A DNA stretch of 64,000 nucleotides from Clostridia bacterium (GCA_017472305.1 JAFUQP010000028.1:43631-107630), one strand, 5' to 3'. Numbered from the stretch's first letter, positions 1-7,820 are shown. Notes: generated by a model from the letters alone, not told the origin. Program-made: numbers and translations.

Positions 1-65
1 ACCGATGTGCGATATTTTTTATATTAAAAGGAGGATAAAATATACTGCCGTTTTCAAAGCAAAGA

Positions 66-92
66 GGCAGCCCGTCGGAAAACAGGACTGCC
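66..92 (-). terminator. Terminator downstream of the first gene
   Basis: The arms GGCAGTCC and GGGCTGCC (minus strand) form a stem of about 8 bp with one mismatch, followed by a T-rich run (TCTTTGCTTT). It lies just past the stop of the minus-strand gene at 108. Bases 1-65 hold no gene that I can support. Confidence 0.55.
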
Positions 93-107
93 GCAGCAAT
101 TTGCAAT

Positions 108-902
108 TTATAGTGCTTCCTTGCCCGAAAAGCTCACCCGGGAAGATAGAAGCAGCCTACCGCCGCATCGCATAAGCGTGTATCGCACTCCATTACAGTC
201 GAGCATCACGCGCGGTGCGCCCGGGCTAAGCGCCAAAAGCCCACCGACAGCGGCAAGACGAAAATCAAGGTCGTCCTTCGGAAAATATGCCCGTGCCCTC
301 ACCTCACCGCACCCCCTACAGTACACAAGCGCGCCGCATACGGGCTGCTTGACGAAAGAATATTCCGCACCCGAGGGATTATCAGCGTGCGATGGAGCGC
401 CACACGCACAAAAGTGATTGTGCCCCGAAGTAACGAGCGGGAGAGCTTCGGTATCAAAGCACTGAATATCCCTACATCCGACGAGTGCTATCCGACCGTA
501 TTTGCAGCTCGACACTCTGTATTGGGTGTCAGCCCCCAAAAGAGAAAGCGAAAGCTCTCCTGACAGACAAGTCTTCGGGTGCAGCTCGATTGACACCGTG
601 TCATCTTCAAGCCTCACCGCCCTGTACTCTTCCTCGGGCGAGCCGACCGAAAGCTCCTCAAAGGGTATTCCGCGAACACCCGAGAGAAATGCCGCCGCGG
701 CATAAGCCGAAGCGATATTATTCAAAAGCGGCTCCCCCTCCCGAGAGTACCCCTCGACGAAAAGGTCATACTTAAGAGAAGGCAGCAGAAGTACAAACGC
801 CTCGCCCCTGCTTTTCAGACGGCTTACAAGCTCCCCGTCCGGGCTCGCCGTCGGTACAAGGCTGAATTTTTCCCCAAGCGCAAGAGCAGAATAAATAATC
901 AC
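108..902 (-). CDS. Unknown protein, possibly a degenerate DapF/PhzF-like fold
   Basis: I do not recognise this family securely. The frame is open up to a TTG at 947, but that codon has no ribosome binding site and lies inside a 13-bp hairpin. A GTG at 902 is preceded by GGGTGAGG about 6 nt upstream and is the better start, giving about 264 residues. The protein has no signal peptide and no membrane segment. It is rich in cysteine in the second half (GHNHFCAC, CRGCGEVRARAYF). The pattern NNIASAYAAAAFL followed later by CGEVRARAYF vaguely recalls the two halves of diaminopimelate-epimerase-like proteins, but the catalytic cysteine context is missing, so no activity is claimed. It is last in a minus-strand run after the CCA-adding enzyme. 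Confidence 0.55.
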   Translation of the reverse strand: MIIYSALALGEKFSLVPTASPDGELVSRLKSRGEAFVLLLPSLKYDLFVEGYSREGEPLLNNIASAYAAAAFLSGVRGIPFEELSVGSPEEEYRAVRLEDDTVSIELHPKTCLSGELSLSLLGADTQYRVSSCKYGRIALVGCRDIQCFDTEALPLVTSGHNHFCACGAPSHADNPSGAEYSFVKQPVCGALVYCRGCGEVRARAYFPKDDLDFRLAAVGGLLALSPGAPRVMLDCNGVRYTLMRCGGRLLLSSRVSFSGKEAL

Positions 903-928
903 GGTAGCCTCACCCACTTTTGTATAAG

Positions 929-960
929 AAATCCGTAAGAGCTTCAACTCTTACGGATTT
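929..960. terminator. 13-bp perfect hairpin between cca and the next gene
   Basis: The arms at 929-941 and 948-960 are perfectly complementary over 13 bp, with a 6-nt loop. On the plus strand it is followed by TTTTTACTTTATT, and on the minus strand by TTTCTTAT, so it may terminate in both directions. On the minus strand it follows cca and covers the nominal TTG start of the next frame, which argues for the downstream GTG start. Confidence 0.65.
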
Positions 961-1007
961 TTACTTTATTCATTAAGGATAGCAAAAAATTATGCCAGCT
1001 ACTAATA

Positions 1008-2213
1008 TTATATTCTGTTCTCTGCTTTAAGTTTCTCGGCAAATTTGAGAAGCGGCGCTCTGTCGTTCGGGACCTCCCCCGAGATTACCGCCTCGAGAAG
1101 AGAAGCAAGCACATCGCCGATTTCCTTGCCGACAATACCTAGCGAGGCGATATCCTCGCCGCCCACCCGAAGGTCGCAAATTCTGTAGGGGAGCTTCTTT
1201 TCTATCGCAAGAGTAAGAACCGCCTCCTCCTTCGCACCAAAGCGCGAGAGCAGAGTTTCGAGCTTAAGATACTCGAGCGCACCGCGCTCGCCGAGAACAG
1301 AAAGCAGTCTTGCCGCCGATGCGGGAGTGTCGAGTGTATGCTTTGAAAGCTCGGAAAGCACCGCCGTGCCAAGCCTACGAGTCGGGTTATCGCTCTTGAG
1401 TCTGTGCATAGCGGCAGAAAACGCCTCGTCGGGGCGCGATTTTACCGACAGAGCGAACAAAGATAGCATACGGGTGTAAAAATCTGCCGAAATAAAGCGC
1501 TCCTCGTCGGGCAGCACAAGATGCGAAAGCTCGGGTATTACGGTGGCTATAACGTCACCGAATTCGAGAAGTGTGCGGTAGGCTGATATGCCACCGAAAA
1601 GCTTCTTCAGCTCTGTGAAAATTCGCTCGGCACTCACGCGCCCAAGTGAGGGGGCAAGGGTGTGAATTGCATCAGCGGTTTTTTTCTCAACCGAGAAGCC
1701 AAGCACAGAGGCAAACCTTACTCCGCGAAGAATTCGCAGCGCGTCCTCGGTAAAGCGCAGCTCCGGCTCGCCGACGGTTCTTATAATCCTGTTATCAAGG
1801 TCGCGCTTTCCGTCAAAGACGTCGGTAAGTCCCCACCTCGGGCTGTAAGCCATTGCGTTTACCGTAAAATCGCGGCGCGAGAGGTCAAGCTCAAGTCTGT
1901 CGGTAAAGGTAACGCACTCGGGGTGCCTTGAGTCCTTGTATTCGCCGTCCACGCGGTAGGTTGTAACCTCGTACTGCTCGCCGCCTATTATTAGACTCAC
2001 AGTGCCGTGCTTTATTCCCGTGTCAACGGTTTTAATATCAGAAAAGACCGCCTTCACCTCACCGGGAAGTGCCGAGGTCGTAATATCATAGTCCGACGGA
2101 GTCTTGCCCAGAAGAAAGTCCCTCACAGGACCGCCGACCACGTCGGCTCTGTAGCCTCGAGATTCAAGGCGCGAGATAATATTCAGAACGTCGCTTGGCA
2201 GACTGAAATTCAT
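1008..2213 (-). CDS. cca: CCA-adding tRNA nucleotidyltransferase
   Basis: Adds or repairs the 3'-terminal CCA of tRNAs (class II nucleotidyltransferase/poly(A) polymerase family, cytoplasmic). The N-terminal catalytic head is clear: VVGGPVRDFLLGKTPSDYD carries the G-G/S motif and the DxD metal-binding pair (SDYD), followed by the RRDFTVNAMAY motif and the ALRILRGVRFA motif of the neck. At 401 residues it is near the usual bacterial length, and no HD phosphohydrolase motif is evident in the C-terminal part. The ATG at 2213 has AAGGAG about 7 nt upstream. It follows the alpha/beta-hydrolase-like gene by 94 bp on the same strand and probably shares its transcript. An alternative role limited to A-addition or poly(A) synthesis cannot be ruled out by sequence alone. 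Confidence 0.9.
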   Translation of the reverse strand: MNFSLPSDVLNIISRLESRGYRADVVGGPVRDFLLGKTPSDYDITTSALPGEVKAVFSDIKTVDTGIKHGTVSLIIGGEQYEVTTYRVDGEYKDSRHPECVTFTDRLELDLSRRDFTVNAMAYSPRWGLTDVFDGKRDLDNRIIRTVGEPELRFTEDALRILRGVRFASVLGFSVEKKTADAIHTLAPSLGRVSAERIFTELKKLFGGISAYRTLLEFGDVIATVIPELSHLVLPDEERFISADFYTRMLSLFALSVKSRPDEAFSAAMHRLKSDNPTRRLGTAVLSELSKHTLDTPASAARLLSVLGERGALEYLKLETLLSRFGAKEEAVLTLAIEKKLPYRICDLRVGGEDIASLGIVGKEIGDVLASLLEAVISGEVPNDRAPLLKFAEKLKAENRI

Positions 2214-2307
2214 ACGGGACTCCTTTCTGTAATTCTGTTATTTGTGTCAGTCAAAATCAGATACCAAAAACCGCAGATAGATTTATCTATAAGCTTAAAA
2301 AACATTT

Positions 2308-3270
2308 TCAAACCGTCGCGCACTCTTTCAGAGAGCCGAGCGAAAGGCAGTCCTCCACCCCGTCAAGATAGCGAAGCGCCACCTCGGGGGTAAGTGTCAG
2401 GGTGTCTGTGACAGCGAGAATTTCGCACCCGTGTCTGAATATTTGGGGTCTTTCTCCCGACAGAAGCTCCTCGCGCTCACGTTTGTCTACCGAATAAGCC
2501 TCGGCGAGCATTCCGAGAATCAAATCCCGCTCGTCGGGCACTGAAAGCTCGTAAAGACCGAGGATAACAGGGCGCGGATATATCGCCTCGAAAAGGTTTA
2601 CCGACCTGCCCTCGCGCTCGGTAAGATACGCAAGCGAATAGAAGTCCTCGGGCAGAAATGGCGAGGAGCGCTCGGTCAGATAGGGAGAATCGGCAATTAC
2701 AAGCGAAAATCCTTTGTCGCGAGCCGCGGCAAGAAGCGCCGCCTCGGCAGTCGGGCCGAGACCGAAGACAGAGAGCCTTGTGTAGCCGAGCTTTGAGAGA
2801 TATTCCCTTGCAAGGGTCAGCGCGAAGGCATAAAGCGACATCTTTCCTGCGGTGTATTTAGCTCGCCTTGACGGAAGAATTGCTCTGTCGGCACTCTGCC
2901 GAAGTGCACCCTTAAGAGAGCTGACAGACTCGGCAGGGATATATAGAATGCCGAACCCTCGCCTAAGAAGCTCGCGAGTAGGTATAGGCAAATCCGAGAG
3001 AGTCAAGCAATCGCCGATTGCTACCAAAATAGGTGCCTCGCAATTCTCGGGAAGCATGGAGTAGGCGGTAATATGCCCGATAGCCTTCGGGTACTCAAGA
3101 GAGAAATCCAGTGTTCTCTCGGGTATGGAATCCGAAAGCCTGCCAACTCTCTGCTCGCTAACACTCACAGCAAGATGCTCGGGTCGCCTCGGTGCTTCAC
3201 CGTATTTTTCGGCTATTCTATTTTCAATAGAAGAGATAAGGTTATCAAAATCAGTCATATTTGTAAGCAT
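2308..3270 (-). CDS. Alpha/beta-hydrolase-like protein with a lost nucleophile elbow
   Basis: This 320-residue protein resembles the esterase branch of the alpha/beta-hydrolase fold (acetyl-xylan/glucuronoyl esterase-like): a Rossmann-type segment APILVAIGD near residue 80, a GKMSLYAFALTLAREYL helix near 142-158, then LSVFGLGPTAEAALL near 166-180. The last segment sits where the family places its Gly-x-Ser-x-Gly nucleophile elbow, but here it reads G-L-G-P-T, so the catalytic serine is absent. It is therefore probably not a classic serine esterase. The first ATG (3270) has no obvious ribosome binding site, and the second (3258) is equally possible. It starts 21 bp after the radical SAM gene and is likely translated from the same mRNA. 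Confidence 0.6.
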   Translation of the reverse strand: MLTNMTDFDNLISSIENRIAEKYGEAPRRPEHLAVSVSEQRVGRLSDSIPERTLDFSLEYPKAIGHITAYSMLPENCEAPILVAIGDCLTLSDLPIPTRELLRRGFGILYIPAESVSSLKGALRQSADRAILPSRRAKYTAGKMSLYAFALTLAREYLSKLGYTRLSVFGLGPTAEAALLAAARDKGFSLVIADSPYLTERSSPFLPEDFYSLAYLTEREGRSVNLFEAIYPRPVILGLYELSVPDERDLILGMLAEAYSVDKREREELLSGERPQIFRHGCEILAVTDTLTLTPEVALRYLDGVEDCLSLGSLKECATV

Positions 3271-3291
3271 TAGTTGTCAAATTCGGGGGAT

Positions 3292-4125
3292 TTATTTAAA
3301 TCTACGCGCATATCCGCAGCGACGGCACATATCCTCGACGGCGGTATGCCTCATAAATCCTTCGCGTATTTTTGTCGCCCTCTCCGAGGAGAGAATATCC
3401 TCAATTCTGTCGGTGTGCAGATTGCCGAGCGGAATATTTCCGTCACTGTCAAGGCAACACGGCACGACGGTGCCGTCAGAGAGAACCCCGAAATGGTCGG
3501 CAAGCCCGTAGCAGAACACCGATTCGCCGCCGTCCTCTTTATCGGGCGAGGGCCACTCGAAGCGGTCGCCGTATTCAAGGTGAAGCCTGTGCCTTATTCT
3601 CGCGCCTCTCGTACCCCACTTCCACTCGCCGGAGAGTCTGTTTTTGAGATAGTCGAGCGTACTGTCGTTAAGCGAATCGCTGCCGCCCTTGTTCCAAAGG
3701 CGAAGCACCGTTAGTATTCCAGCCTCTGCCGCACGCTCTGCAAATGCAGCCACCTCGGAAAGATACGCAAGGTGCTCATCACTCTCTCCGTCCTCGAAGC
3801 TATGTAAAGAAATGTTTACCTTATATATTCCCGAGCTCAGTATTTTCTCGCCACGGGTAGGTAAAAGCGTGCCGTTGGTTGTTATAGCACACTTAAAGCC
3901 CTTCTCTCTGGCAAGACTCAAAAGCGTTGGAAGCTCAGGGTGCGTCAGCGGCTCTCCCATCAAGTGAAGGTAGAGGTAATCTGTAATTCCGACAAGCTTA
4001 TCGGTAACTTTGCCGAACTCCTCGACTGTCATCACCTTCGGGGAGCGCCTCGTTCCGGGGCAGAAGCTACAGCTTCTGTTACAGATATTGGTTATCTCAA
4101 GATATACTCTTGAATATTTCTTCAT
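3292..4125 (-). CDS. Radical SAM/SPASM-type protein
   Basis: The N-terminus carries the radical SAM cluster motif CNRSCSFC (Cys15, Cys19, Cys22 counted from the chosen start), which binds a 4Fe-4S cluster and S-adenosylmethionine. The C-terminus has further cysteines in a SPASM-like arrangement (FCYGLADHFGVLSDG, VPCCLDSDG, MCRRCGYARRF) that would hold auxiliary clusters. Members of this branch mature peptides or modify small substrates; the substrate here is unknown and no precursor peptide gene is obvious beside it. The frame is open to 4155, but the ATG at 4125 has a strong GAGGGGGTGG site just upstream and begins MKKYSRVYLEITN, typical of the family (277 residues). It is the first gene of the minus-strand run and has its own promoter at 4175-4203. 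Confidence 0.8.
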   Translation of the reverse strand: MKKYSRVYLEITNICNRSCSFCPGTRRSPKVMTVEEFGKVTDKLVGITDYLYLHLMGEPLTHPELPTLLSLAREKGFKCAITTNGTLLPTRGEKILSSGIYKVNISLHSFEDGESDEHLAYLSEVAAFAERAAEAGILTVLRLWNKGGSDSLNDSTLDYLKNRLSGEWKWGTRGARIRHRLHLEYGDRFEWPSPDKEDGGESVFCYGLADHFGVLSDGTVVPCCLDSDGNIPLGNLHTDRIEDILSSERATKIREGFMRHTAVEDMCRRCGYARRFK

Positions 4126-4174
4126 CTGTCCACCCCCTCGCTCGATTTTTGGCAACTTGAATTTCGCTAATAGT

Positions 4175-4203
4175 ATTGTATCATATTTTATTCACAAGGT
4201 CAA
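4175..4203 (-). promoter_or_regulatory. Sigma-A promoter of the radical SAM operon
   Basis: On the minus strand, -35 TTGACC (4198-4203) and -10 TACAAT (4175-4180) are separated by 17 bp. The predicted transcript starts about 45 nt upstream of the ATG at 4125. Confidence 0.65.
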
Positions 4204-4276
4204 GTGATATTTATTTAAAGGAGTTGGTTATATATCGCTGTTTTCTCAAATCATATTTTATTATTCCGCGGCAGGC

Positions 4277-4305
4277 TTGACTTCAATGTTCTTTTATGCT
4301 AAAAT
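4277..4305 (+). promoter_or_regulatory. Sigma-A promoter of pnuC, giving a nearly leaderless mRNA
   Basis: -35 TTGACT (4277-4282), 17-bp spacer, -10 TAAAAT (4300-4305). The pnuC ATG begins 8 nt after the -10 box, so transcription should start at or within a base or two of the start codon. Confidence 0.65.
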
Positions 4306-4313
4306 AGTTTATT

Positions 4314-5006
4314 ATGAAAAGCTTCAAGATTACAAACTATTTTACAAAAGCCGAGATTATTCTTTATCTCTCCTCGCTAACGCTCATTACCCTCGCCTTT
4401 CTTATCTTTGACAGGTCGAATTACCTCTCACTGCTCGCTTCTCTTGTCGGCGCGACCTCGCTTATCTTCTGCTCTAAGGGCAACCCGATAGGTGAAGGAC
4501 TGATAATCGTTTTCAGCCTTCTCTACGCCTACATATCATATTCCTACGCCTACTACGGCGAGATGATTACCTATCTCGGAATGAGCGCGCCTATGGCGGT
4601 TTTCGCCCTTGTTTCATGGCTCAAAAACCCATACGACGGCAAAAAAAGTGAGGTACGTGTCAACAAAATCTCTAAAAAAGAGGGATTTTTCCTCATACTG
4701 CTCACCGCTCTTGTAACGCTCGTCTTTTACTTTGTTCTCGATTTTCTTGGTACGTCAAATCTGCTTATCAGCACCGTATCGGTGACGACGAGCTTCTTTG
4801 CAGTATACCTCACCGCGCGCAGAAGCGCCTATTACGCGCTAGCCTATGCCTTCAACGACCTGGTCCTTATTATTCTCTGGATTATGGCAACGGTTGATAA
4901 CGTATCCTACGTTTCGGTAATCGTCTGCTTCGTCGCCTTCCTCTTAAACGACCTCTACGGCTTCTACAACTGGAAAAGAATGGAGAGAAGGCAAAACAGC
5001 GAATAG
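4314..5006 (+). CDS. pnuC: PnuC-family nicotinamide riboside (vitamin) transporter
   Basis: Integral membrane transporter of the PnuC family, which takes up nicotinamide riboside (related members take up other vitamins) by facilitated diffusion coupled to intracellular phosphorylation. At 230 residues it shows about seven hydrophobic segments (for example residues 14-32, 36-52, 60-76, 84-98, 122-142, 148-165, 180-198) and the typical C-terminal signature NDLYGFYNWKRMERR, containing the substrate-site W/N residues and a positively charged tail. No ribosome binding site precedes the ATG, and the promoter -10 box lies only 8 nt upstream, so the message appears leaderless. A terminator follows at 5014-5040. 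No NAD-related gene or riboswitch is adjacent; the exact vitamin is inferred from family only. Confidence 0.8.
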   Translation: MKSFKITNYFTKAEIILYLSSLTLITLAFLIFDRSNYLSLLASLVGATSLIFCSKGNPIGEGLIIVFSLLYAYISYSYAYYGEMITYLGMSAPMAVFALVSWLKNPYDGKKSEVRVNKISKKEGFFLILLTALVTLVFYFVLDFLGTSNLLISTVSVTTSFFAVYLTARRSAYYALAYAFNDLVLIILWIMATVDNVSYVSVIVCFVAFLLNDLYGFYNWKRMERRQNSE

Positions 5007-5013
5007 ATAAAAC

Positions 5014-5040
5014 ACCTCGCTACCCAATTGTTAGCGAGGT
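5014..5040 (+). terminator. Terminator of pnuC
   Basis: ACCTCGCTA (5014-5022) pairs with TAGCGAGGT (5032-5040) over 9 bp and is followed by ATTTCTATT. Confidence 0.7.
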
Positions 5041-5047
5041 ATTTCTA

Positions 5048-5076
5048 TTGACATTACGCAAATAATATGATACAAT
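5048..5076 (+). promoter_or_regulatory. Sigma-A promoter of the small structured RNA
   Basis: -35 TTGACA (5048-5053), 17-bp spacer, -10 TACAAT (5071-5076). The predicted start near 5083 coincides with the first base of a 5' stem-loop. Confidence 0.75.
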
Positions 5077-5137
5077 CATTACGCTTGAGGTTTAGGTATC
5101 GTGCATCTCAAGCCGGTTAGCAAAGCGGAGGTGATGT

Positions 5138-5185
5138 ATGTTCTTCATAGAAGCTTTTATATATTACTTTTTGGCTCCCGAATGA
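5138..5185 (+). CDS. 15-residue hydrophobic peptide
   Basis: A short frame, MFFIEAFIYYFLAPE, begins at an ATG placed 6 nt after a perfect GGAGG(TGAT) ribosome binding site (5127-5131), far better than the site of any neighbouring frame. The peptide is almost entirely aromatic and aliphatic and could insert in a membrane. Its ribosome binding site is sequestered by the 3' part of the same RNA. An overlapping frame starting at 5134 is longer, but its start is only 2 nt from the ribosome binding site. I know no matching family; the frame is real as read, while its translation is inferred. Confidence 0.45.
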   Translation: MFFIEAFIYYFLAPE

Positions 5186-5213
5186 TACCGCGGGAACCGC
5201 TTTGCTTGGGGTT

Positions 5214-5231
5214 AAGGCGAGAAATCGCCTT
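5214..5231 (+). terminator. Terminator of the small RNA
   Basis: AAGGCGA (5214-5220) and TCGCCTT (5225-5231) close a GAAA tetraloop and run into TTTTTATTTT. Confidence 0.8.
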
Positions 5232-5244
5232 TTTTATTTTACTT

Positions 5245-5946
5245 TTACCACCCATTAATTACTCTACGTTTCCCCGCTCTAACAGCATTGCTCGATGGAG
5301 TAATCTCAAAAGTAACAGGGGAGCTTTCGAGTATAAGAATATCGTTTTTGTCGAATTGCTTAACAACGTAACTGTATTCACCATAAGCCAATCCACTTAT
5401 TGGTTTGAAATAACTTTCCTCGTCCACCTTATGATTTGCAAGCAGCAATCCTTCTCGATAAAGCACGATTTCAGTTCTAAAGTATTCGGAGCAGCATGGC
5501 TGAAAATAAATATTGACTAAGTCCGCACCCGTTGAGTGCTTAATTGAAGCTTTTGCTAACAAATCGTCTTTTCGCTTTTGCTCTTGTTTTTTGTTGTAGG
5601 CTTCAACATCAGCAAACTCATATTCGATGTTTATTTCGAGAGCCTCTACAAATTCATTATCTACCAGAAAACGAACTTTTTCGATTGGAACACTCCAATC
5701 AAATTTCGCTATTTGCCATACTCGATTTTCCATCTTGGAGCTCTTTCGCCACTCGTTTTCACACAGATAATCAAATGGATATCTACTCGCCAACGTGTAT
5801 TCTTTAATGGAAATATCTTCGTTTTGTTTTATTCTAACAACTCCATTTTCTAACGTCCTATCCAAAGAACAATTAATGCCGCTCCCCAATGCAAAGCAAT
5901 CAATATATGCATCTTCTTTTAAAAAATACTTTTGATAATTATTCAT
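5245..5946 (-). CDS. Unknown partner protein of the HTH-HEPN gene
   Basis: A 233-residue protein of no family that I recognise. It has no signal peptide or membrane helix. A lysine/glutamine-rich stretch near residues 115-128 (AYNKKQEQKRKDD) separates an N-terminal part from a C-terminal beta-rich part (about 130-220, with alternating hydrophobics such as NIYFQP, EIVLYREGLLLANHK, GEYSYVVKQF) that could be an immunoglobulin- or fibronectin-like domain. The gene begins 3 nt after the stop of the HTH-HEPN gene, and its ribosome binding site AGGGGGAT overlaps the end of that gene, so the two are translationally coupled. It is AT-rich with codon use unlike the flanking core genes, as is its partner. 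It may be an antitoxin, effector or sensor partner, but this is only inferred from gene order. Confidence 0.65.
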   Translation of the reverse strand: MNNYQKYFLKEDAYIDCFALGSGINCSLDRTLENGVVRIKQNEDISIKEYTLASRYPFDYLCENEWRKSSKMENRVWQIAKFDWSVPIEKVRFLVDNEFVEALEINIEYEFADVEAYNKKQEQKRKDDLLAKASIKHSTGADLVNIYFQPCCSEYFRTEIVLYREGLLLANHKVDEESYFKPISGLAYGEYSYVVKQFDKNDILILESSPVTFEITPSSNAVRAGKRRVINGW

Positions 5947-5949
5947 TTT

Positions 5950-7770
5950 TTATCCCCCTAATCCGCAAATGTGATTTATGCAAAATTCGAGTTCCTGAAT
6001 TGACAAAGTTTCTTTTTTCTTATCAGAATGTACGATGCCATTTCTGTGCATTCGCAATTTGTTAAGAACATTAGGTGTATATGGATCGTAGTTATTTGCT
6101 TCGTCATCTCTTGTTTCGAAACGAGAGCAATAGCTATTCAACATAGAAGAGAAATCTCCGGTATAATGGAAATCGCTTTTTAATATAGCTTCAAGTCTAA
6201 CGCAAAGCTTAACTACCACAATATCGAAGTTGCCTTTCTTCATCTCCCCGACAAAGAAATCCGTTGTTAAATCTTTGATAGTTTTCTCTTTTTCTAATTG
6301 ATAAGAAAAATCAGATATAACCTGTTCCTTATATGCGTCCAGATAATCCTCTATCTCTGAAATGGTTGGTTTGTAAGATGTTATTCTCTTTGTTCTTAAT
6401 TCAAAAAGTTTGCCATCAAAAGAGGGGTAACCGAAATTAGAAGCAGTCTTTTTGAAAGATTCTGAAATAAAAGCTTCTATCGCCTTAGTATCTTTTTTAG
6501 TTACAAAGCCAGCCAAGTCTGTTTTGTTGTTATCGATTGCATATGTAAAGAAGTCTTTCCAAGCCTTTTTCTTAAACCACGATATGAAAGTTTCAACTCT
6601 ATGGATTGGATAATTCTTCAAAATGCTTTTTGCAAATTTCAAATCTTTCGTTTCGAGGAGCTTATCAATTTGAACTATACCGTCTTTTAAAACAGAAAGA
6701 GTTTTTATTTGTTCCGAACTTCCACCGTTTTTCTTTAACTCGGCAGCTTGGATTTTTTCCTCGCTCAAAATATTTTGTCCTCTTTTTCGCGGATTGCTAT
6801 CTATTATTTTGTTGTAATCGTTAGCTTTTTTTGCTATATCGATATAACCTTTATCCAACAAAGTTTGTACAGTAGACGCACTCAACTCCACAACAAAATA
6901 TTTATAGTAATCACTCGTTCCTATTGCTTCATGTTCTTTGCACGGTGTGGTAGAATACTGCACGCTTGTCATGTATCTACCGGCAACCTCTTTTTCCTTT
7001 TTTTGCTTTGCTTTTATGCCTCGATTATTTATCTCACAAATAATATCCCAAATCAAAGACACGTCTTTGTTGTTATTGTTATTAAGCGCAATACAAAGTG
7101 CGCTATTAATTTCGTTTCCGGTCATAGTACGGAAACATCTCATTTTAAATTCTTTGCTTACATTGGGGTGAGTTAATATTAACTTAGACCATTGGGGAGA
7201 GAATATACCACTACCGTTATCCATGTGATTGGCATCACGTGAAAAAGCACCAATGCTCTCAAGCTCATCGATTTTGTTATTAATTATTAAAATTTCCAAA
7301 ACCTTTTCGCTATACCAATTAATACAACCGGTGCGCATATAGTTGTTTTCAAAAATATACTTCGCAGGGTATTTTTCGAAGAAGGCATCAACAACTTTTT
7401 TACTATCGTATTTCAACATATAGTCTAAAATTGTTTTACCGCTTTCGTCTTTATTCTTCAGCACTTCATAATCAATAGTACCAAAGAGTTTAACATCATC
7501 ATTTTTTGCACAAAGCTCTACCTTTGACATAACAATTATCTCTGTTTCAGGTGCTTTGCCAGTCATAAGATAATCAATACTAACTCCAAACAATTCTGCA
7601 ATGGTGGGGAAAAATTCCACACTTGGAAAAGCCAAATCCTTTTCCCACTTGCTTATAGCCTTATTACTAACCTGAAGCTTTTCCGCCAGTTCAAGTTGGG
7701 TCCAGCCCTTCGTTTTCCTAAGCTTTGAAATGGTTTTGCCAATACTGTGTTTTTTTAAAAAAATTCCCAT
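5950..7770 (-). CDS. XRE-type HTH protein with C-terminal HEPN-like domain
   Basis: This 606-residue protein begins with a clear Cro/C1-type helix-turn-helix (about 11-70: TISKLRKTKGWTQLELAEKL, VSNKAISKWEKDLAFPS, IAELFGVSIDYLMTG). A long, mostly helical middle (about 75-490) contains ankyrin- or solenoid-like pieces such as GKTILDYMLKYDSKKVVDAF. The last 110 residues resemble a HEPN domain: a long helix (IVVVKLCVRLEAILKSD) and then LNKLRMHRNGIVHSDK, in which Arg576-N-x3-His581 matches the RxxxxH motif of HEPN ribonucleases. The ATG at 7770 has GGAGGT at ideal distance. The promoter region carries a perfect dyad suited to autoregulation. The AT-rich composition suggests transfer. A defence or toxin-antitoxin role is inferred; the HEPN assignment rests on the motif and helix pattern only. 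Confidence 0.7.
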   Translation of the reverse strand: MGIFLKKHSIGKTISKLRKTKGWTQLELAEKLQVSNKAISKWEKDLAFPSVEFFPTIAELFGVSIDYLMTGKAPETEIIVMSKVELCAKNDDVKLFGTIDYEVLKNKDESGKTILDYMLKYDSKKVVDAFFEKYPAKYIFENNYMRTGCINWYSEKVLEILIINNKIDELESIGAFSRDANHMDNGSGIFSPQWSKLILTHPNVSKEFKMRCFRTMTGNEINSALCIALNNNNNKDVSLIWDIICEINNRGIKAKQKKEKEVAGRYMTSVQYSTTPCKEHEAIGTSDYYKYFVVELSASTVQTLLDKGYIDIAKKANDYNKIIDSNPRKRGQNILSEEKIQAAELKKNGGSSEQIKTLSVLKDGIVQIDKLLETKDLKFAKSILKNYPIHRVETFISWFKKKAWKDFFTYAIDNNKTDLAGFVTKKDTKAIEAFISESFKKTASNFGYPSFDGKLFELRTKRITSYKPTISEIEDYLDAYKEQVISDFSYQLEKEKTIKDLTTDFFVGEMKKGNFDIVVVKLCVRLEAILKSDFHYTGDFSSMLNSYCSRFETRDDEANNYDPYTPNVLNKLRMHRNGIVHSDKKKETLSIQELEFCINHICGLGG

Positions 7771-7791
7771 AATGACCTCCGTTTTTTAATA

Positions 7792-7820
7792 ATTCTATCA
7801 CAAAAAACGCGAAAAGTAAA
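7792..7820 (-). promoter_or_regulatory. Possible second promoter of the HTH-HEPN operon
   Basis: Minus strand: -35 TTTACT (7815-7820), 17-bp spacer, -10 TAGAAT (7792-7797), with a predicted start about 15 nt before the ATG. It repeats the TTTGTGATA(T/G)AAT context of the upstream promoter. Confidence 0.45.

Larger units (their letters stand above)
5083..5240 (+). ncRNA. Short structured transcript encoding a small peptide, type I toxin-like
   Basis: A transcript of about 155 nt is bounded by its own promoter and by the terminator at 5214-5231. It opens with a 7-bp stem (5083-5089 with 5107-5113). The segment AGCAAAGCGG (5119-5128), which includes the first two bases of the GGAGG ribosome binding site, is perfectly complementary to CCGCTTTGCT at 5197-5206 near the 3' end. 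A further 5-bp hairpin lies at 5176-5180/5191-5195. This end-to-end pairing that hides the translation start is the architecture known for type I toxin mRNAs and for processed leader RNAs. No antisense promoter was convincingly found, so the toxin interpretation is inference. Confidence 0.5.

Noticed and set aside
5101-5520. 139-residue plus-strand frame over the small RNA and the end of the partner gene
   Set aside because: It runs through a terminator and antisense to the real minus-strand gene, and its start is too close to the ribosome binding site. The 15-residue frame fits better.
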